Assembly: GCF_024746795.1 (NCBI RefSeq)
Contig: NZ_CP080523.1
Coordinates: forward strand, 686,265 to 750,264
Origin: Mesorhizobium sp. AR10
Lineage (GTDB): Bacteria > Pseudomonadota > Alphaproteobacteria > Rhizobiales > Rhizobiaceae
Reading direction: 5' to 3'
DNA length: 64,000 bases
Shown here: positions 32,546-40,762 of the stretch, piece after piece
Position numbering within the stretch: position 1 is the first letter of the stretch
How the letters are laid out: each line of letters opens with the position of its first letter
Translations under genes and position numbers: made by a program
The notes under the pieces: model-generated
Seen by the model: only the letters and a program-made list of their open reading frames with translations
What the model was told of the DNA's origin: nothing
The model's database searches: none

Positions 32546-33858
32546 CCGCCATGAAAACATGGAGGCCGACCAGCCTTCCGGTTGCTCGCCGCACCGACGA
32601 CATCTGGTTCGTCGATGCGGCCGTCGGATGGGCGGTCAATGCCGACGGCTACATCATGAAGACGAGTGATGGCGGCGCCAGCTGGATCCGCCAGGCGCAT
32701 CTGGCAGGCAGTTATCTGCGTTGCATTGCGTTCGCCGACGCCGACACCGGATGGGTCGGGACCCTGCACGGCCCCCACCGCCTCTATGTCACCCGCAACG
32801 GCGGTGCCGACTGGGTGCATGTGGAAAATCTTCCCGCGGGCGCGCCCGGACGCATTTGCGGCCTCTCAGCGCCCGGTCCGACGACGCTCTATGCTTCGGG
32901 CACCAACTACCCCAACGAGCAGGCCGGGATCCTGCGCACCCGTGACGGAGGTGCAACGTGGGACACCATGCAAGTTCCGGATGCGGCGCTTCTGGTCGAC
33001 ATCTGTTTCGATTCACCCGACACAGGGTGGGTGGTGGGTGGGGTCAATGACGTCGGCCACCCCGCACGCCCGACGCAGAGGGCCGACGTGGTGCCCGGGA
33101 TATTCTTCACCAGGGACGGTGGTGAGACCTGGGTCAACCAGGTACGCGGCAACGCCGCATCCGGGGAGTTCCCGCGCGGCGAATGGGGCTGGAAATTCCA
33201 GAAACTCAACGAGCGCGTGCTTTTCGTATCCTGCGAGAACTTCCATGACGGAGCAATTCTACGCAGCGACGACAGCGGGCAATCCTGGCGGAGGCTGCGA
33301 CTGAACGACCGCCAAAGGAACTCCAACCTTGAAGGAATAGGCTTTCTCGACGAACGGCAAGGCTGGGTCGGGGGCTGGGGCGACGCCGACTTCACCGGCG
33401 GCTTCTCCAGCGCAACCGTTGACGGCGGCGCCAACTGGAGCGAAGCCAACGAAATCGGCTTCCGGCTCAATCGTTTTCGCTTCATCGGCAATCCACCGAC
33501 GGTCGCCTATGCCTCCGGTGATACGGTCTACAAGCTCACGGACGAGCCGGTCGCGGTCGCCGCCCTTGCGGCGTACGCGCGCAGTCCTGAAGCGGTGGGC
33601 GAAGAGAGCGTCGCGTTGCCCGCCGAAATCCCTGCCGGAGCGCGGCTCCTTCAGGTCCGGATATGGGAACGGTTCGGACGCCAGGTGCGGCGCTTTGCCG
33701 ACGAGGTCGATCCGGCTCCAGGACAGCGTTCGATCGTGTGGGATTTCACCGACGACAGCGGCCGAAAACTGGTTCCGGGGCCATTCATCGTACGCATCAC
33801 GATCAACGACGATTCATCCAGCATGATCGTCCACAAGAAGACTTCGTCCACAAACTGA
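32542..33858 (+). CDS. BNR/YCF48-type beta-propeller protein
   Basis: A 438-residue protein whose ATG overlaps the P460 stop. At least six repeats of the Asp-box/YCF48 kind are seen: DGGASWIRQA, NGGADWVHVE, DGGATWDTMQ, DGGETWVNQV, DSGQSWRRLR, DGGANWSEAN, each preceded by a hydrophobic strand such as ADTGWVGTL. Such propellers assist assembly or repair of metalloproteins (YCF48/HCF136 for photosystem II) or bind glycans. The last 90 residues form a beta domain resembling FlgD/T9SS-type Ig modules (IVWDFTDDSGRKLVPGPFIV). It has no obvious signal peptide. A chaperone role for the copper or quinone enzymes nearby is inference. Confidence 0.75.
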   Translation: MTAMKTWRPTSLPVARRTDDIWFVDAAVGWAVNADGYIMKTSDGGASWIRQAHLAGSYLRCIAFADADTGWVGTLHGPHRLYVTRNGGADWVHVENLPAGAPGRICGLSAPGPTTLYASGTNYPNEQAGILRTRDGGATWDTMQVPDAALLVDICFDSPDTGWVVGGVNDVGHPARPTQRADVVPGIFFTRDGGETWVNQVRGNAASGEFPRGEWGWKFQKLNERVLFVSCENFHDGAILRSDDSGQSWRRLRLNDRQRNSNLEGIGFLDERQGWVGGWGDADFTGGFSSATVDGGANWSEANEIGFRLNRFRFIGNPPTVAYASGDTVYKLTDEPVAVAALAAYARSPEAVGEESVALPAEIPAGARLLQVRIWERFGRQVRRFADEVDPAPGQRSIVWDFTDDSGRKLVPGPFIVRITINDDSSSMIVHKKTSSTN

Positions 33859-33869
33859 AAGGGCATTTT

Positions 33870-34520
33870 ATGAGCGCAGGCAAAATCTATTCGGTCGATG
33901 ACGTCGCCACGACGCTGCTCAAGGGCAAGCCGCCGTCGCTGCTCGTCACCAGCAGCGGGCGCGTCGTCAGCAGTGGCTGGAGCAATCCGGAACTGGCGCA
34001 GTACGTCCATATCGTACCACCTGCGGACGGCATTCTGGATTTCGATTTCATCGCACGCAGGCCGCCCGCCGGCAGCGTGGTCCTGCCCGTGCTCACTCCC
34101 ATTCGCGCCGAGATCCTGCTTCAGGATACCGACCTGGCGAACTACTGGGGGCCTGGATTGCCGCTGCGCGGCGTCCGCGTGCATGCCGTCTCGAACGTCA
34201 AGACCGCACTGTTCGACAAGGCATCGAAGATGCACAGCCTGGCGAGCGGATCGGCCGCGCTGGCGGCGCCGAGCCAGCCCGTCGAGGCGGCCGGCGCCCC
34301 CAGCTTCGCGGCGGATATCAAGCCGCTGTTCCGTCCGAAGGATATCAACGTGATGGCCGCGGTAACCGGCTGGCGCTTGGACGTCTACGAGGACGTCAAG
34401 GCGAACGCTCCCGGAATTCTGCAGCATTTGCGGGATGGAGACATGCCGTGTGACGGCAAATGGCCCATAGCCGATGTCGACTTGTTCGACAATTGGACGA
34501 CCACAGGAATGAATGCATAG
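33870..34520 (+). CDS. Hypothetical 216-residue protein with C-terminal MPCDG-x-WP domain
   Basis: The N-terminal 120 residues are beta-rich. The C-terminal 60 residues (ASFAADIKPLFRPKD-like start, WRLDVYEDVKANAPGILQHL, DGDMPCDGKWPIADVDLFDN) form a compact module that I recall seeing attached to oxidase-cluster proteins; its single conserved Cys in MPCDG and the regular WP/W pattern suggest a small helical binding domain. No signal peptide. Start ATG 33870 has a modest AAGGGC box, 12 bases after the propeller stop. Function unknown; it may tether enzymes of this run. Confidence 0.6.
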   Translation: MSAGKIYSVDDVATTLLKGKPPSLLVTSSGRVVSSGWSNPELAQYVHIVPPADGILDFDFIARRPPAGSVVLPVLTPIRAEILLQDTDLANYWGPGLPLRGVRVHAVSNVKTALFDKASKMHSLASGSAALAAPSQPVEAAGAPSFAADIKPLFRPKDINVMAAVTGWRLDVYEDVKANAPGILQHLRDGDMPCDGKWPIADVDLFDNWTTTGMNA

Positions 34521-34544
34521 CAAATCTTACTCGGGGGAATCGTC

Positions 34545-35576
34545 ATGTGCATGTACTGCAGTATAGTCCCACTCCAGGTATTGTTGCGTCTGTCAAAAGA
34601 CCAGACTTACTCGTCACAGGTCAGGCGCGGGCTCGCCGACGCAGCGCAGGTCGATACCCAACTGCGCAAGCTTCGCGAGCAGGCCCGCAAGCTGACAAGG
34701 GCTTCCGAGGCGGTTTCGCCCGGAATCGTGGCACTGGCCGCCGCGCCAACCATCACCATATATGATTGCAACGGCTCAAAGACGCTGCCAGGCCTGCCGG
34801 TAACTAATCCTGACACATCTGCCGATGCGAGTATCAAGCAGGCATTCGAAACGACTACGAACGTTTCGAAATTCTATCAGCAAGTATTCAATCGAAATTC
34901 TATCGACAGTTCCGGGATGACGATATTGTCCTCGGTCCACTTCGGTATCGGATACAACAATGCCAATTGGAATGGGTCTCAGATGTTGTACGGTGACGGA
35001 GACGGCGCGATTTTCGTCGACTTCACCAGGAGCAACGACGTCATTTGCCACGAACTTACGCACGGTGTCATACAGCACAGCCTTCAATTGGTCTACAGCA
35101 ACGAACCGGGCGGCCTGAATGAGAGCATGTCGGATGTTTTTGGCGCGATGTTCCGTCAATGGATGGCTGGGCAAACGGTCGCGACCGCCGACTGGCTGAT
35201 CGGCAAGGACATTGTCGGACCGCAGGCTGCCGCCAATGGGCTGACCTGCCTGAGAGATATGGCAAGCCCCGGCAATGCGCATTGCATCGCTCCCCAAGTC
35301 TTTCATTACGCGAACTACCGGCCGGGAATAGACCCTCACACGAGCAGCGGCATACCGAATTTCGCATTCTACAACGCGGCAATGGCGATTGGGGGCAACA
35401 GCTGGGACAGCGCGGGCCAGATTTGGTACGCTGCAATGACCGGGTTTGGCGCTTCTCCGAACATGACAATGCAGAAATTCGCTGACCGGACCCGTCAGGT
35501 CGCAGGCCAACTGTTCCCAGGAAACGCAGCGGTGGCCAATGCGGTCGATCAAGGATGGAGGCAAGTCGGATTGTAG
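34545..35576 (+). CDS. Protealysin-like M4 metallopeptidase
   Basis: A 343-residue zinc protease. HELTH at 169-173 gives two zinc His ligands and the catalytic Glu, and E193 in GGLNESMSDVFG the third ligand, as in thermolysin. The N-terminus lacks a signal peptide and starts CMYCSIVPLQVLL, equivalent to the short propeptide motif of protealysin. Protealysin-type M4 enzymes are made without the large thermolysin propeptide and may act inside the cell. The next gene encodes an emfourin-like inhibitor, a known partner of such enzymes. Here it could mature one of the oxidase subunits or act in competition; substrate unknown. Confidence 0.85.
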   Translation: MCMYCSIVPLQVLLRLSKDQTYSSQVRRGLADAAQVDTQLRKLREQARKLTRASEAVSPGIVALAAAPTITIYDCNGSKTLPGLPVTNPDTSADASIKQAFETTTNVSKFYQQVFNRNSIDSSGMTILSSVHFGIGYNNANWNGSQMLYGDGDGAIFVDFTRSNDVICHELTHGVIQHSLQLVYSNEPGGLNESMSDVFGAMFRQWMAGQTVATADWLIGKDIVGPQAAANGLTCLRDMASPGNAHCIAPQVFHYANYRPGIDPHTSSGIPNFAFYNAAMAIGGNSWDSAGQIWYAAMTGFGASPNMTMQKFADRTRQVAGQLFPGNAAVANAVDQGWRQVGL

Positions 35577-35603
35577 CGACTGCCGGTGCCGATTGGAGTT
35601 GTG

Positions 35604-35891
35604 ATGAGCGATCTGAAGATAGAGAAGGTGGGCGGACTTGCCGGCTTCGGCCTGCCCAACTCCAGATTGAAGAGCCGGGGGAGCTTAGCGGCCAAAGATC
35701 TTACAAAAGCGGATCAAGCGGCTGTCGAGGCTCTCTTCGCCAACAAGGACAAAGGCGGCACGTCCGCCGTCGCAGATGAGTTTCGCTACCGCATAACGCG
35801 CGAAACGGCGAAAGGGCCGGAAACGATAGAGGTCGCGGAGCATGCTGTGCCCGAGGCCCTCGCCGCCAGCGTCAAAGACGAGATCGAGTAG
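35604..35891 (+). CDS. Emfourin-like inhibitor of M4 protease
   Basis: A 95-residue protein from ATG 35604. It has the emfourin layout: an opening strand with GGLAGF (IEKVGGLAGFGLPN), a helical middle (TKADQAAVEALFANKDK), FRYRITRET strands and a final EVAEHAVPEALAASV. Emfourins are slow, tight-binding inhibitors encoded next to protealysins and protect the producer from its own protease. Position, size and pattern agree. It is the last gene of the long plus-strand run; a cyclase-ATPase gene follows on the other strand. Confidence 0.75.
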   Translation: MSDLKIEKVGGLAGFGLPNSRLKSRGSLAAKDLTKADQAAVEALFANKDKGGTSAVADEFRYRITRETAKGPETIEVAEHAVPEALAASVKDEIE

Positions 35892-35967
35892 CGGTCTGGC
35901 GCCCGTGCAATCGCGTGTTTGAGCAGAGGAAGCGGCGAGCGCGATGCAGCATGTTCCGGCGGACGTC

Positions 35968-38900
35968 TCAGGCCATCACCATCAGTTTGAGGCCTGGCAC
36001 ATCAGCCGTGAACGTCCCATAGTGGAGCCGCTCCGCTATCCCGGATAGTTCCGCGGCCGATCGCGCGATCTGGTCGTCGGGCGAGCCGTTGCGTGAGTCC
36101 GTCAAGATCCGGCACCTGCGCACCACCACATCCGCCCATGCCATCGGTTCGTGCTGGGTGTATCGGGCCAGTGCGTCGGCGAGCCGCGTGGCATCGTCGA
36201 GGTCGCCGTGGGCAAGGCTTGCATCGATCGCGTCGCGATAGAACCACAGGTGGTTGGAGCCGATGCACCCCGCCGCGAGCAGCGCCTCTCCTTGCTTGAG
36301 CACAGCCTTGCGTTTCCTCGCATCCGGTTCGCACAGCGCGATCTCCCCCAGTACCCGCGCGCCGTTGTACGACATGCCCACGTCCTCGCTGGCCCTCAGA
36401 GCCTCGTCCAGCACCTCGCGGGCCTGCGCATGCTGGCCGCGAAGCCGCAGGACCTTTGCCAGAAAGGTGAGGTTCAACGGCTCGAAGCGTCGTGCACCGA
36501 GTTCGCGCGCCAGAGACTGTGCCTGCGTAGCGTACGCGTCCGCCTCGTCGAGAAGCCCCAAATCGAACGAGATCACGCTGAGAAAGGACAGGCAGCACAG
36601 TTCGGCGCGGCGATGGGCAATCTGCCTGGCGCGCTCGAGCGCGGCCAGTCCCTGTGACAAGGCTTCCCGAAGCGGAATGAAATAATGCGCGGCGGTGGCC
36701 ACCATGTGATGGTTTTCCACCGCTGTGCGCCGCCAGCCTCTTTCGTCCGACATCTGAACGCATTGGCGAAACAATGCATGGGCGCTACGCATGCGCCCGC
36801 GCGCGTATTCCGCATCGCCAAGCCCGCTCAGCGCCAGCACCTCGGTTTCGGCGCAGTCGGCCTTTCGCGCCGTCAATCGCGCCGCGTCGTGCTGGCGGTA
36901 GCAGTCGTCGACGCGGCCTTGCGGGAAGAACACGCTGCCGCGCAAGTAATGAGCCTGCGCCAACTCCTTGGTGCAGCCGCGCTCAAGTGCGGCGTTTTCA
37001 GCCAGATCGAGGAATCTCAATGCGTCGGCATATCGATCGACAGAGGCATGGCATTTAGCCAGGACCAGCCAGGCCTGTATCGTCGCCAGGTCATTCGAAG
37101 CGGATGGCAACTGCACCACTTCGCCAGCCACCGTGATCGCGCTTCCGGTCAACCCCATCGCAAGCAAAACCTGCGCCTTGAGCAGCAGCAGATCGCGACG
37201 TTGCGGGTCAGTGCGTGCCCATCGCAGACCGCGTTCGGCAAGCGCAAGGGCTTCCGCGTACCGAAGGCTCTGCAGCTGCTCCGTCGCAGCCTGACGGAAG
37301 GCCTCGGCGGTCTGCTGGTCGGCGGCCTTCTCGAGGTGCTCCGCGCGCAACACGGCATTCGTCCCGGCGAACCATTCCGCCGCGCTTTGATGCAGCTTGC
37401 GGCGCTGGGACGCCGTTGTCGAGGCGTATGTGACGTCACGAATAAGAGGGTGGTTGAACACCCAGGTCTCGTCTATCAGCTCGATCAGGCCGCCCTGCGC
37501 CAGCGTGCGTGGGTCGTAGCTCGAATCCATCAGCAGGAAGCGAAGCATCTCCGTCGATGCGCGTGCCCCGGCAACCGCCAGGGCGCGAAGCGCCAGCCCA
37601 TCCGAACGCGGCAAGTGCGCAAGCCTGGTCTTGATCGCATCCATGATCGTCGCTGGAATGGCGCTATCGGCCGAAGCATCGATGTGGCGCAGCAACTGCA
37701 CGAGGAACAGTGGATTGCCCCCTGATCGCGAAATGCAGTCGTCGACCAAGTGCGCGGCAATCGAGGAGAACTGCGCCGCGATCTGCCGGCAGTCGTCATC
37801 CGGAAGCGAGCCGAGAGACAGCAGCATTCCGGTCTGGTCGGCAGTGGCGCCATTTCTGCCGCTTGCCTCAAGTACGTTGGCTACGCGAGATGTCATCAGG
37901 ACGGCGATCGGCAGGTTTGCGACGAGCTTGGCGATATCCCGCAGGAACGACAGCTCGGAATGGTCGGCAATCTCGGCATTGTTGATGATAACGACCAGCG
38001 GCGTGAGCCGGGACGCTTTGCAGACGATGTCGACCACCACAGCCTGTTTGCCCAGCTTGCGGGCCTGGTCGTCAAGCAGCGAATACTGGCCGAGCAGGGA
38101 TATCGGAATAGGCAGGTTCAGCAAATCGTACACAAACGGGAACTGCCGCTCTTGCAGCCACCCCCGGCTCTTCATCTCGGCAAGCAGAAGATCCATGTCG
38201 GCCGTTGCCAGCCCTTCCGTCCTGAGCAGGTCGGCAAGAAGCAATCCGGCGACCGACGAAGACGATGATGCCACGCTAAATTCATGGGGCTCGATGCGCA
38301 AGCAGCGGCAGTTCGCGGCCTCGCATTCGGTGGCCTCCTCGGCAAGTCGAGTCTTGCCGATACCGGCCTCGCCGACGATGGTGACCACGCAGCCCCGCCG
38401 GGCCGAAAAGACGGCCGTCAACAGGCTCCGCAACTGCATCAACTCGACTTGGCGGCCGACGAAGGCGGTTTGCCTGGCTAGCGGCTTGGCCCGACCGTTG
38501 ACGGCCTTCCATATCTGCCCGGGCGCGGCATTGCGCGTTGCGCTTTCGACGCTGACCGCGTCAAACCTGTCGCCGACCGCCTGGAAGATCTCCGACGTCA
38601 TGTAGACGCCCGGAGTACTCGATTGCTCGGCAAGCCACAGCGAATTGGCGACCACCGGCCCATGTATGTCGCATTCACCCGATGAAGTTTGGGTCTCGAC
38701 AAGCGCCAGACCGCAGTCCACGCCGACGCGCCAGGTGAAAGTCTTGCCCAGTTCGCGGGTGACCTCGTCGGCTGCCTGCGCAAAGGTCAGTGCGGCGCCA
38801 AGGCAGGTGAAGATGGCACTCTCTTGAGTAGCCTCAATGCCAAAACCGGCGATGTACCTATCGGCCGCCCGCGAGACGATCGTGCCTCCCTTCTTGCCGA

Positions 38901-39573
38901 CGATTCCGCGCAGCAGCTGTTCGAAGGCGTTGGTTGCCCGGCGCGCCTCCTCGACATCCATGAGTGGGATGTCGGAGGCGCTTGTCATCTTGAAGGTCGC
39001 GACTGCGACGAAGGTCGCGATGTCGAGACCGGGCGATGGTCCATGAGCGATCCTGTCCGTCGAAAGGTGATATATTCTCACCGGCCTGCTGACGTTCTTC
39101 AGCGCTCGCTCGCCCAGCAGAGCGAAGCGGTGGCTTGCCGAGCCGCCGAGCGCGGAATAGACCGCTTCGGAAATGCAAACACCGCCCGGCTCCGCCACAC
39201 GCTGAATTCGTTCGGCGATGTTCACGCCGTCGCCATAGACGTTGTTGCGATCGACGATGATGTCGCCGAGATTGATGCCGATCCTGAAGTCGAGGACGCG
39301 CTTGCCCGAGGCGCGCGCCGTTGCAAGAGCATGCTGGGCCTCTTCACCAGCCGAGACCGCTCCTGTCACGGTCGAGAACTCGGCAAGCACGGCATCGCCT
39401 GGATGGTAAATGATCGTTCCGCCATGGCGTTCGAAGGTTTTGCGGAAAACCTCGAAGCTTTCCGTCAGCGCCTCGTGCGTGGCCAGTTCGTCGGCGCCTG
39501 TCTCCGAGCAATAGCCGACCGCGTCCCCATAGAGCAGGACGGCAAGTCGCCTGGTCGGCATCGCAGTCGCCAT
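35968..39573 (-). CDS. Adenylate/guanylate cyclase - AAA ATPase - TPR regulator
   Basis: About 1201 residues from ATG 39573. Residues 8-170 form a class III cyclase domain with metal-site aspartates at 17 (LLYGDAVGYC) and 60 (YHPGDAVLAEF) and the NVYGDGVNIAERIQ block, so it may be active. A second, degenerate cyclase-like domain lies at about 190-350. Near residue 396 VVTIVGEAGIGKTRLAEEA is the Walker A of a STAND-type ATPase, and the C-terminal 450 residues are TPR helices. Such proteins integrate ligand binding with cyclic nucleotide production or transcription. Adjacent on the same strand is a Crp/Fnr regulator, the likely reader of the signal. Both face away from the redox gene run and could control it. 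Confidence 0.85.
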   Translation of the reverse strand: MATAMPTRRLAVLLYGDAVGYCSETGADELATHEALTESFEVFRKTFERHGGTIIYHPGDAVLAEFSTVTGAVSAGEEAQHALATARASGKRVLDFRIGINLGDIIVDRNNVYGDGVNIAERIQRVAEPGGVCISEAVYSALGGSASHRFALLGERALKNVSRPVRIYHLSTDRIAHGPSPGLDIATFVAVATFKMTSASDIPLMDVEEARRATNAFEQLLRGIVGKKGGTIVSRAADRYIAGFGIEATQESAIFTCLGAALTFAQAADEVTRELGKTFTWRVGVDCGLALVETQTSSGECDIHGPVVANSLWLAEQSSTPGVYMTSEIFQAVGDRFDAVSVESATRNAAPGQIWKAVNGRAKPLARQTAFVGRQVELMQLRSLLTAVFSARRGCVVTIVGEAGIGKTRLAEEATECEAANCRCLRIEPHEFSVASSSSSVAGLLLADLLRTEGLATADMDLLLAEMKSRGWLQERQFPFVYDLLNLPIPISLLGQYSLLDDQARKLGKQAVVVDIVCKASRLTPLVVIINNAEIADHSELSFLRDIAKLVANLPIAVLMTSRVANVLEASGRNGATADQTGMLLSLGSLPDDDCRQIAAQFSSIAAHLVDDCISRSGGNPLFLVQLLRHIDASADSAIPATIMDAIKTRLAHLPRSDGLALRALAVAGARASTEMLRFLLMDSSYDPRTLAQGGLIELIDETWVFNHPLIRDVTYASTTASQRRKLHQSAAEWFAGTNAVLRAEHLEKAADQQTAEAFRQAATEQLQSLRYAEALALAERGLRWARTDPQRRDLLLLKAQVLLAMGLTGSAITVAGEVVQLPSASNDLATIQAWLVLAKCHASVDRYADALRFLDLAENAALERGCTKELAQAHYLRGSVFFPQGRVDDCYRQHDAARLTARKADCAETEVLALSGLGDAEYARGRMRSAHALFRQCVQMSDERGWRRTAVENHHMVATAAHYFIPLREALSQGLAALERARQIAHRRAELCCLSFLSVISFDLGLLDEADAYATQAQSLARELGARRFEPLNLTFLAKVLRLRGQHAQAREVLDEALRASEDVGMSYNGARVLGEIALCEPDARKRKAVLKQGEALLAAGCIGSNHLWFYRDAIDASLAHGDLDDATRLADALARYTQHEPMAWADVVVRRCRILTDSRNGSPDDQIARSAAELSGIAERLHYGTFTADVPGLKLMVMA

Positions 39574-39653
39574 CGTCTCCCACCCCTTAGACAAGCCGTT
39601 CAAGGTACCGCTGTCGGTCGCAACCAGGCTACAACGTCAGACGATGTCGTAAA

Positions 39654-40355
39654 TCAGGCTATGGCGGCCATGGCGAAGTCGGTGCGGAACCGACCTTCAT
39701 CCAAAATGACGATCTGGCCGCGACGGAGCTGCACATATCCCAGCGACTCCAACCGGTTCAGTTCCTTCGTCACCGCCTCGCGATGGGAGCCGACCCGCGC
39801 CGCAATTTCATAGTGCGTTGGAGCCGGGCGAATTGTCACCGCTGTGCCCTCACGCCGGCCGTTCTTGGCCAGGCGGGCCAATTCGAAATGCATGCGGTCA
39901 TGCGCGTTGAGGGCGATTACTTGAAGAAGCCGTTCCGAAAGCGCCCTGGATTTTGCCGTCAGCAGACGCAGCAGCTGAATTGTAAAGTCGAAATTGGAAG
40001 CGACCAACGCCAGCAGGTCGGTAGATTTCATTCTCGCGACCGTGGTGTCTTCGATCGCAAATACGTCGGCGGCTCGCGGCAATCCATCGATCGCCGAAAG
40101 CTCTCCAAACAGGTCTCCGGTCTCGATCTCGGAATATATGAGCTCGCGCCCTTCCCGAGAGTAGTTCTTCACGTGAACTCGACCCTCGAGAATAAAAAAC
40201 ACATCGCTTGTATCTTCTAGAGCCGAAAGGATCTGTCTGCCTTTCGCGTACTGGCAAACCAAACACTTGTCGACAACAGCTTGCAGTTCCTTGTCCGCGA
40301 GTGAAGCGAATAAGCCTACGCAGCGAAACAAAGGCAATGTTATCGCCGTCTTCAT
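39654..40355 (-). CDS. Crp/Fnr-family transcriptional regulator
   Basis: A 233-residue protein (ATG 40355; an in-frame start at 40385 is also possible). The N-terminal cyclic-nucleotide-binding barrel contains VFFILEGRVHVKNYSREGRE and LIYSEIETGDLFGELSAIDG, whose GELSAIDGLPRAAD loop fits the phosphate-binding cassette of cAMP receptors. The C-terminal helix-turn-helix reads THYEIAARVGSHREAVTKEL. No Fnr-type cysteine cluster is present, so cAMP or cGMP rather than an iron-sulfur cluster is the likely signal. It lies directly upstream of the cyclase gene on the same strand, 80 bases apart, making a possible signal-source/receiver pair. Confidence 0.85.
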   Translation of the reverse strand: MKTAITLPLFRCVGLFASLADKELQAVVDKCLVCQYAKGRQILSALEDTSDVFFILEGRVHVKNYSREGRELIYSEIETGDLFGELSAIDGLPRAADVFAIEDTTVARMKSTDLLALVASNFDFTIQLLRLLTAKSRALSERLLQVIALNAHDRMHFELARLAKNGRREGTAVTIRPAPTHYEIAARVGSHREAVTKELNRLESLGYVQLRRGQIVILDEGRFRTDFAMAAIA

Positions 40356-40385
40356 ATCTCGCCTCAAAGGTATATTAGCAAGCAA

Positions 40386-40762
40386 TTGTCCTCTGTGGAG
40401 AACTCCCTGTCAATCGCAAATAGCGGCGCTGTCGCCGCTCCGTCGAGTTGCGCGGAGAACCGATGGGCGCTGAATTCATCGAGGGGCGTTTCGCAGCGGC
40501 CGGTCGCTGTGAGTTCGGCTGTGGCGTCGCCCACGCGGCCTTGGAGCGGCGGGGCTTCCTTACGTCGCACATGTCGTCGATATGAAGATCGATGAGTTCG
40601 CCGAAAGTTTTCAGGCGCGCTATACGAGATTTGGTTGGCGTCCCACCACGATCCACTTGGCGCTCGGCTTCGGTTGCCTAGCGTCGCTCGCAGTATGGCC
40701 TCGTGACGGAGAGGGCTTGGGGTCTAAATTATGTCCGACCAGCACCCCCTTGCGGTGCTGGC
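40386..40762. other. Intergenic region between the regulators and the Septu-like pair
   Basis: About 375 bases without a supported gene. A stem-loop (next entry) is its only clear feature. Confidence 0.5.
40739..40761 (-). terminator. Hairpin directly after the HNH gene
   Basis: CCAGCACC (40739-40746) pairs with GGTGCTGG (40754-40761) around a 7-nt loop, 1 base after the HNH nuclease stop. There is no T-run after it on the minus strand, so it may stabilise the mRNA end rather than terminate by itself. Confidence 0.45.

Noticed and set aside
36685..39813. Several 300-370 codon open frames antisense to the cyclase-ATPase gene
   Set aside because: Shadows of the 1201-residue gene, which has clear cyclase and Walker motifs.
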